Shown in pieces: positions 4,556 through 6,490 of a DNA stretch of 6,490 bases. The position numbers and the translations under genes were made by a program. Below the pieces are notes generated by a model, which did no database searches, was not told the origin of the DNA, and saw only the letters and a program-made list of their open reading frames with translations. The DNA is taken from contig JAEULX010000001.1 in NCBI GenBank assembly GCA_016793685.1, positions 1 to 6,490 of the forward strand. The letters run 5' to 3'. This DNA is from Bradyrhizobiaceae bacterium (GTDB lineage: Bacteria > Pseudomonadota > Alphaproteobacteria > Rhizobiales > Xanthobacteraceae). Positions within the stretch are counted from its first letter, which is position 1. Every line of letters starts with the position of its first letter.

Positions 4556-5797
4556 TCAGAGGAAAAGCCCGACGAGCGCTCCGGTCAGGCTGCTGGCGAG
4601 CAGCCCCGCCAGCACCGCACGCCAGCCCATCGCGACGATCTCAGCGCGGCGGTCCGGCACCATTGTCGTCAGGCCGCCGATGAGAATGCCTAGGCTTCCG
4701 ATATTGGCGAAGCCGCACATGGCGTAAGTCAGGATGATTTCCGTTTTCTGCGACAGCGTTCCCCGCGGCAGAGCCGCGAGATCGACGTAGGCGATGAACT
4801 CGTTGAGGATGACCTTGACGCCGATCAGTTCGCCCGCCGTCGACGACTCGTTCCACGGGATGCCGAGCGACCAGGCGAAGGGAGAGGCGAACCAGCCCAT
4901 TGCCCGCTGAAGGGTGAGCGGCGCACCGGCGACGTTCGGCAAAACGCTCAGGATCTGGTTGGCCAATGCCACCAGCGCGATCATGACGATCAACATCGCC
5001 GTGACATTGATGACCAGCCAGACGCCTTCGACCGTGCCCGTCATCACGGCCTCCATGCTGCTGTGAACGTCGCTTCGGCCGATGGGAGGCAAAACGGTCG
5101 GGTCGCCCTCGGGCGGGATCATGAGCGCCGCGATCGTCAGCGCCGCCGGCGCATTGAGCAGCGACGCCGTGAACAAGTGGCCCGCCGCGTCAGGAATGAC
5201 GGGGCCCAGGATGGTTGCGTAGACGACGAAGACGGTGCCGGCGATCGTCGCCAGGCCGCAGGCCATCACCGCGAACAACCCGCCGCGACTCATCCCGGCG
5301 AGATAGGGACGGATCAGCAACGGCGCCTCGATCATCCCGAGAAAGACCTTCAGCGCCGCAGCGACCCCCACCGCGCCGCCGACGCCGATCGAACGGCCGA
5401 GAATCCACCCGAATCCTTTGACGAAAGGCTGCAGGACGCGCCAGTAGAACAGCAGCGTGCTCAGCGCGCTGACGAGCAAGATCAGCGGGAGCGCCTGGAA
5501 AGCGAGAACGAAGGTCGACGGCGACGACACCACCGCGAACGGCGCCTCCCCTCCCCCCAGATAGCCGAACACAAACGACGTCCCGGCGCGCGTCGCGGCT
5601 TGCAGCCCGTCGACGACCACCCGCGCGCCGCTGAGAATTCCCCGCGTCGGCGGCAGCCAAATGAGAACCACGGCGAGCGCAACCTGCAGACCAAGTCCGC
5701 CTCCGACGATCCGCCACGCGATCTTCTTCCGCCGTTCACCCGCCACCCATGCGAGCGCGAGAATCACGATAATTCCGATCAGACCCTGCCCCACCAT
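4556..5797 (-). CDS. Concentrative nucleoside transporter, NupC/CNT family
   Basis: The 413-residue inner-membrane protein matches the length of Vibrio cholerae CNT and E. coli NupC. It has an N-terminal span block (1-50), a gate-type region (75-120, GTSFVFGYLGGG is a family hallmark), and the core transport domain. Hallmarks include GMIEAPLLIRPYL (154-166, re-entrant loop HP1 and the next helix), ATIAGTVFVVYATILGPVIPDA (183-204), LGIPWNES (311-318), LNEFIAYVDL (331-340) and CGFANIGSLGILIGGL (361-376). In CNTs, Glu of the EAPLL motif, Glu of NEF and Asn of FAN contact the nucleoside; all three are present (Glu157, Glu333, Asn365). It imports nucleosides with a cation gradient. The usual Gln of GQTE is Met155, and the residue at the Na+-ligand position appears to be Lys150 rather than Asn. 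The ATG start has only a distant AGGA, so initiation may be weak. No nucleoside-catabolism gene is adjacent. Confidence 0.92.
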   Translation of the reverse strand: MVGQGLIGIIVILALAWVAGERRKKIAWRIVGGGLGLQVALAVVLIWLPPTRGILSGARVVVDGLQAATRAGTSFVFGYLGGGEAPFAVVSSPSTFVLAFQALPLILLVSALSTLLFYWRVLQPFVKGFGWILGRSIGVGGAVGVAAALKVFLGMIEAPLLIRPYLAGMSRGGLFAVMACGLATIAGTVFVVYATILGPVIPDAAGHLFTASLLNAPAALTIAALMIPPEGDPTVLPPIGRSDVHSSMEAVMTGTVEGVWLVINVTAMLIVMIALVALANQILSVLPNVAGAPLTLQRAMGWFASPFAWSLGIPWNESSTAGELIGVKVILNEFIAYVDLAALPRGTLSQKTEIILTYAMCGFANIGSLGILIGGLTTMVPDRRAEIVAMGWRAVLAGLLASSLTGALVGLFL

Positions 5798-6104
5798 TCG
5801 TCGGCTCGTTCCTCATCCTTCTTGAATCGGCGCGGCGTTTCGCTGCGGCGCGCGACGGTACCCGAATGATATGAGCGGGGCTAGCTGGGCCGTCGTGGCC
5901 GGCGCAGCCGCACTGCGCACGATTGGCGTCGGCGACGTCTTGCTTGGCGGAGCGGCGAGAGCAAATGCGCCGCAACCGGCGGCAGCCATCGCGGAGCTTT
6001 GATCCGGCCGCGCCCAGCGTGCCGATCCGACCTGCTAGGATGGCGGGGAGATGCGCCGGAAGGCTCGGCGTTCTTGTTGCTCCGCCAATCGGGAAATGGA
6101 CCAC
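5798..6104. other. Divergent gap between transporter and sulfatase genes
   Basis: These 307 bp should hold promoters for both flanking genes. CTAGGAT at 6035-6041 resembles a -10 box for the sulfatase, but no matching -35 is visible 17 bp upstream. Short inverted repeats (GGCC-N5-GGCC at 5888-5900) are within chance for this composition. The only ORF of note is the doubtful one at 5871-6002. Confidence 0.4.
5871..6002 (+). CDS. Doubtful 43-residue ORF, Ala/Gly-rich
   Basis: ATG at 5871 opens a 43-codon frame ending in TGA at 6000-6002: MSGASWAVVAGAAALRTIGV, then GDVLLGGAARANAPQPAAAIAEL. The composition is like a short secreted or membrane-associated peptide, and third positions are mostly G or C. 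There is no convincing ribosome binding site (GGTACCCGAATGAT precedes the ATG). Frames of this length arise often by chance in GC-rich DNA. I list it only because the gap otherwise holds no gene; a degraded remnant or chance frame is more likely. Confidence 0.12.
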   Translation: MSGASWAVVAGAAALRTIGVGDVLLGGAARANAPQPAAAIAEL

Positions 6105-6490
6105 ATGAGACAGAGAACCTTTTTGCAGTCCTTACGGCTGGTCGCAGCGGCAAGCCTGGCGTTGGTTGTCTGCTGCGGTCTCGCGCGGGCGCAAGAGCAG
6201 CAGCCGGGACGTCCGTCCGACGGCGACAAGCGGCCCTACAACATCGTCTTTGTGATCAGCGACCAGAGAAGCCACCGTCTGTTTGCCGAAGGCGGTTATG
6301 CGCTGCCGGCGTTCGAGGCGATCGCGCGTCACGGCGTCTCTTTCAACAACCATTACATCGCCTCCGCGATGTGTTCGCCCTCGCGCGCAGCGTTCCTCAC
6401 CGGCCAGCCTCCCCAGGTGACCCACGTCTTCGATCAGATGGAATATTCCTTTACGCCCTCCCTCGACCCGGGCCTGCCGAACATGGGGTC
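6105..6490 (+). CDS. Exported type I sulfatase, N-terminal part (cut by window end)
   Basis: The frame runs from ATG at 6105 off the window end, giving 128 residues of an expected 450-600. Residues 1-29 are a Sec signal peptide (Arg-rich start, hydrophobic LVAAASLALVVCCGL, likely cleavage ARA|QE), so it acts in the periplasm or outside. The alkaline-phosphatase-superfamily fold starts with RPYNIVFVISDQ (43-54), where Asp53 and Gln54 are the first metal ligands. The sulfatase signature CSPSRAAFLTG follows at 90-100: Cys90 is the residue converted to formylglycine, and Arg94 stabilises it. These enzymes hydrolyse sulfate esters; the visible part does not fix the substrate. The xDQ form also occurs in choline-sulfatase and phosphonate-monoester-hydrolase relatives. 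An in-frame ATG at 6096 would add MDH; 6105 is preferred for the signal peptide, although both ribosome binding sites are poor. It is divergent from the nucleoside transporter gene. Confidence 0.88.
   Translation, partial: MRQRTFLQSLRLVAAASLALVVCCGLARAQEQQPGRPSDGDKRPYNIVFVISDQRSHRLFAEGGYALPAFEAIARHGVSFNNHYIASAMCSPSRAAFLTGQPPQVTHVFDQMEYSFTPSLDPGLPNMG

Noticed and set aside
5063..5869. A 268-codon plus-strand frame rich in Arg, Gln and Glu
   Set aside because: It is antisense to the nucleoside transporter gene; the hydrophilic, Arg-rich composition is the mirror of membrane-protein codons.
5923..6108. A 61-codon plus-strand frame overlapping the sulfatase start
   Set aside because: Arg/Pro-rich with no ribosome binding site; it ends just inside the sulfatase start region and shows no family features.
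6162..6194. Lipoprotein signal at the Cys-Cys of the sulfatase leader
   Set aside because: LVVC and VVCC have Val or Cys where a lipobox needs Gly, Ala or Ser before the Cys; ARA|QE is a better ordinary cleavage site.

Overview
The window is GC-rich, densely coding bacterial chromosome with no RNA gene, insertion sequence, phage gene or CRISPR array that I can see. The codon bias, the mixed ATG/GTG starts and the form of the Tlde1/DUF2778 protein (N-terminal hydrophobic segment, long low-complexity linker, SNGC active-site block) suggest an alphaproteobacterium of the Hyphomicrobiales, roughly Bradyrhizobium/Rhodopseudomonas-like. This is inference from sequence character, not a database match.

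Layout: (1) 1-213, + strand: the last 70 residues of an unrecognised protein with a proline-rich tail. (2) 236-766, - strand: a DEDDh 3'-5' exoribonuclease of the Rv2179c type. (3) 926-1885, - strand: a secreted or membrane-anchored Tlde1/DUF2778 protein (L,D-transpeptidase-like) whose linker is built from a 21-bp tandem repeat. (4) 1886-2124: a 239-bp gap with several inverted repeats and no gene. (5) 2125-3488, - strand: a two-gene unit, doxX-like then a LigB/YgiD-type extradiol dioxygenase, with a perfect 10-bp stem-loop between them next to the dioxygenase ribosome binding site. (6) 3489-3590: a divergent control region with a perfect T-N11-A palindrome. (7) 3591-4505, + strand: a LysR-type regulator reading away from doxX. 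(8) 4556-5797, - strand: a concentrative nucleoside transporter (NupC/CNT family), convergent with lysR. (9) 5798-6104: a divergent gap holding only a doubtful 43-codon ORF. (10) 6105-end, + strand: the first 128 residues of an exported sulfatase with its formylglycine motif intact, cut by the window edge.

The clearest functional unit is lysR / doxX-ligB. The regulator and the two-gene operon share one promoter region with a textbook LysR box. A membrane DoxX protein paired with a ring-cleaving dioxygenase suggests an inducible response to catechols, quinones or related aromatics. The other genes (RNA turnover, cell-wall remodelling, nucleoside uptake, sulfate-ester hydrolysis) look independently transcribed.

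I see no clearly new multi-gene system. The points most worth checking are the intercistronic stem-loop, the LysR-box divergon, the substrate-site and cation-site residues of the nucleoside transporter, and the heptad repeat in the Tlde1-like protein.
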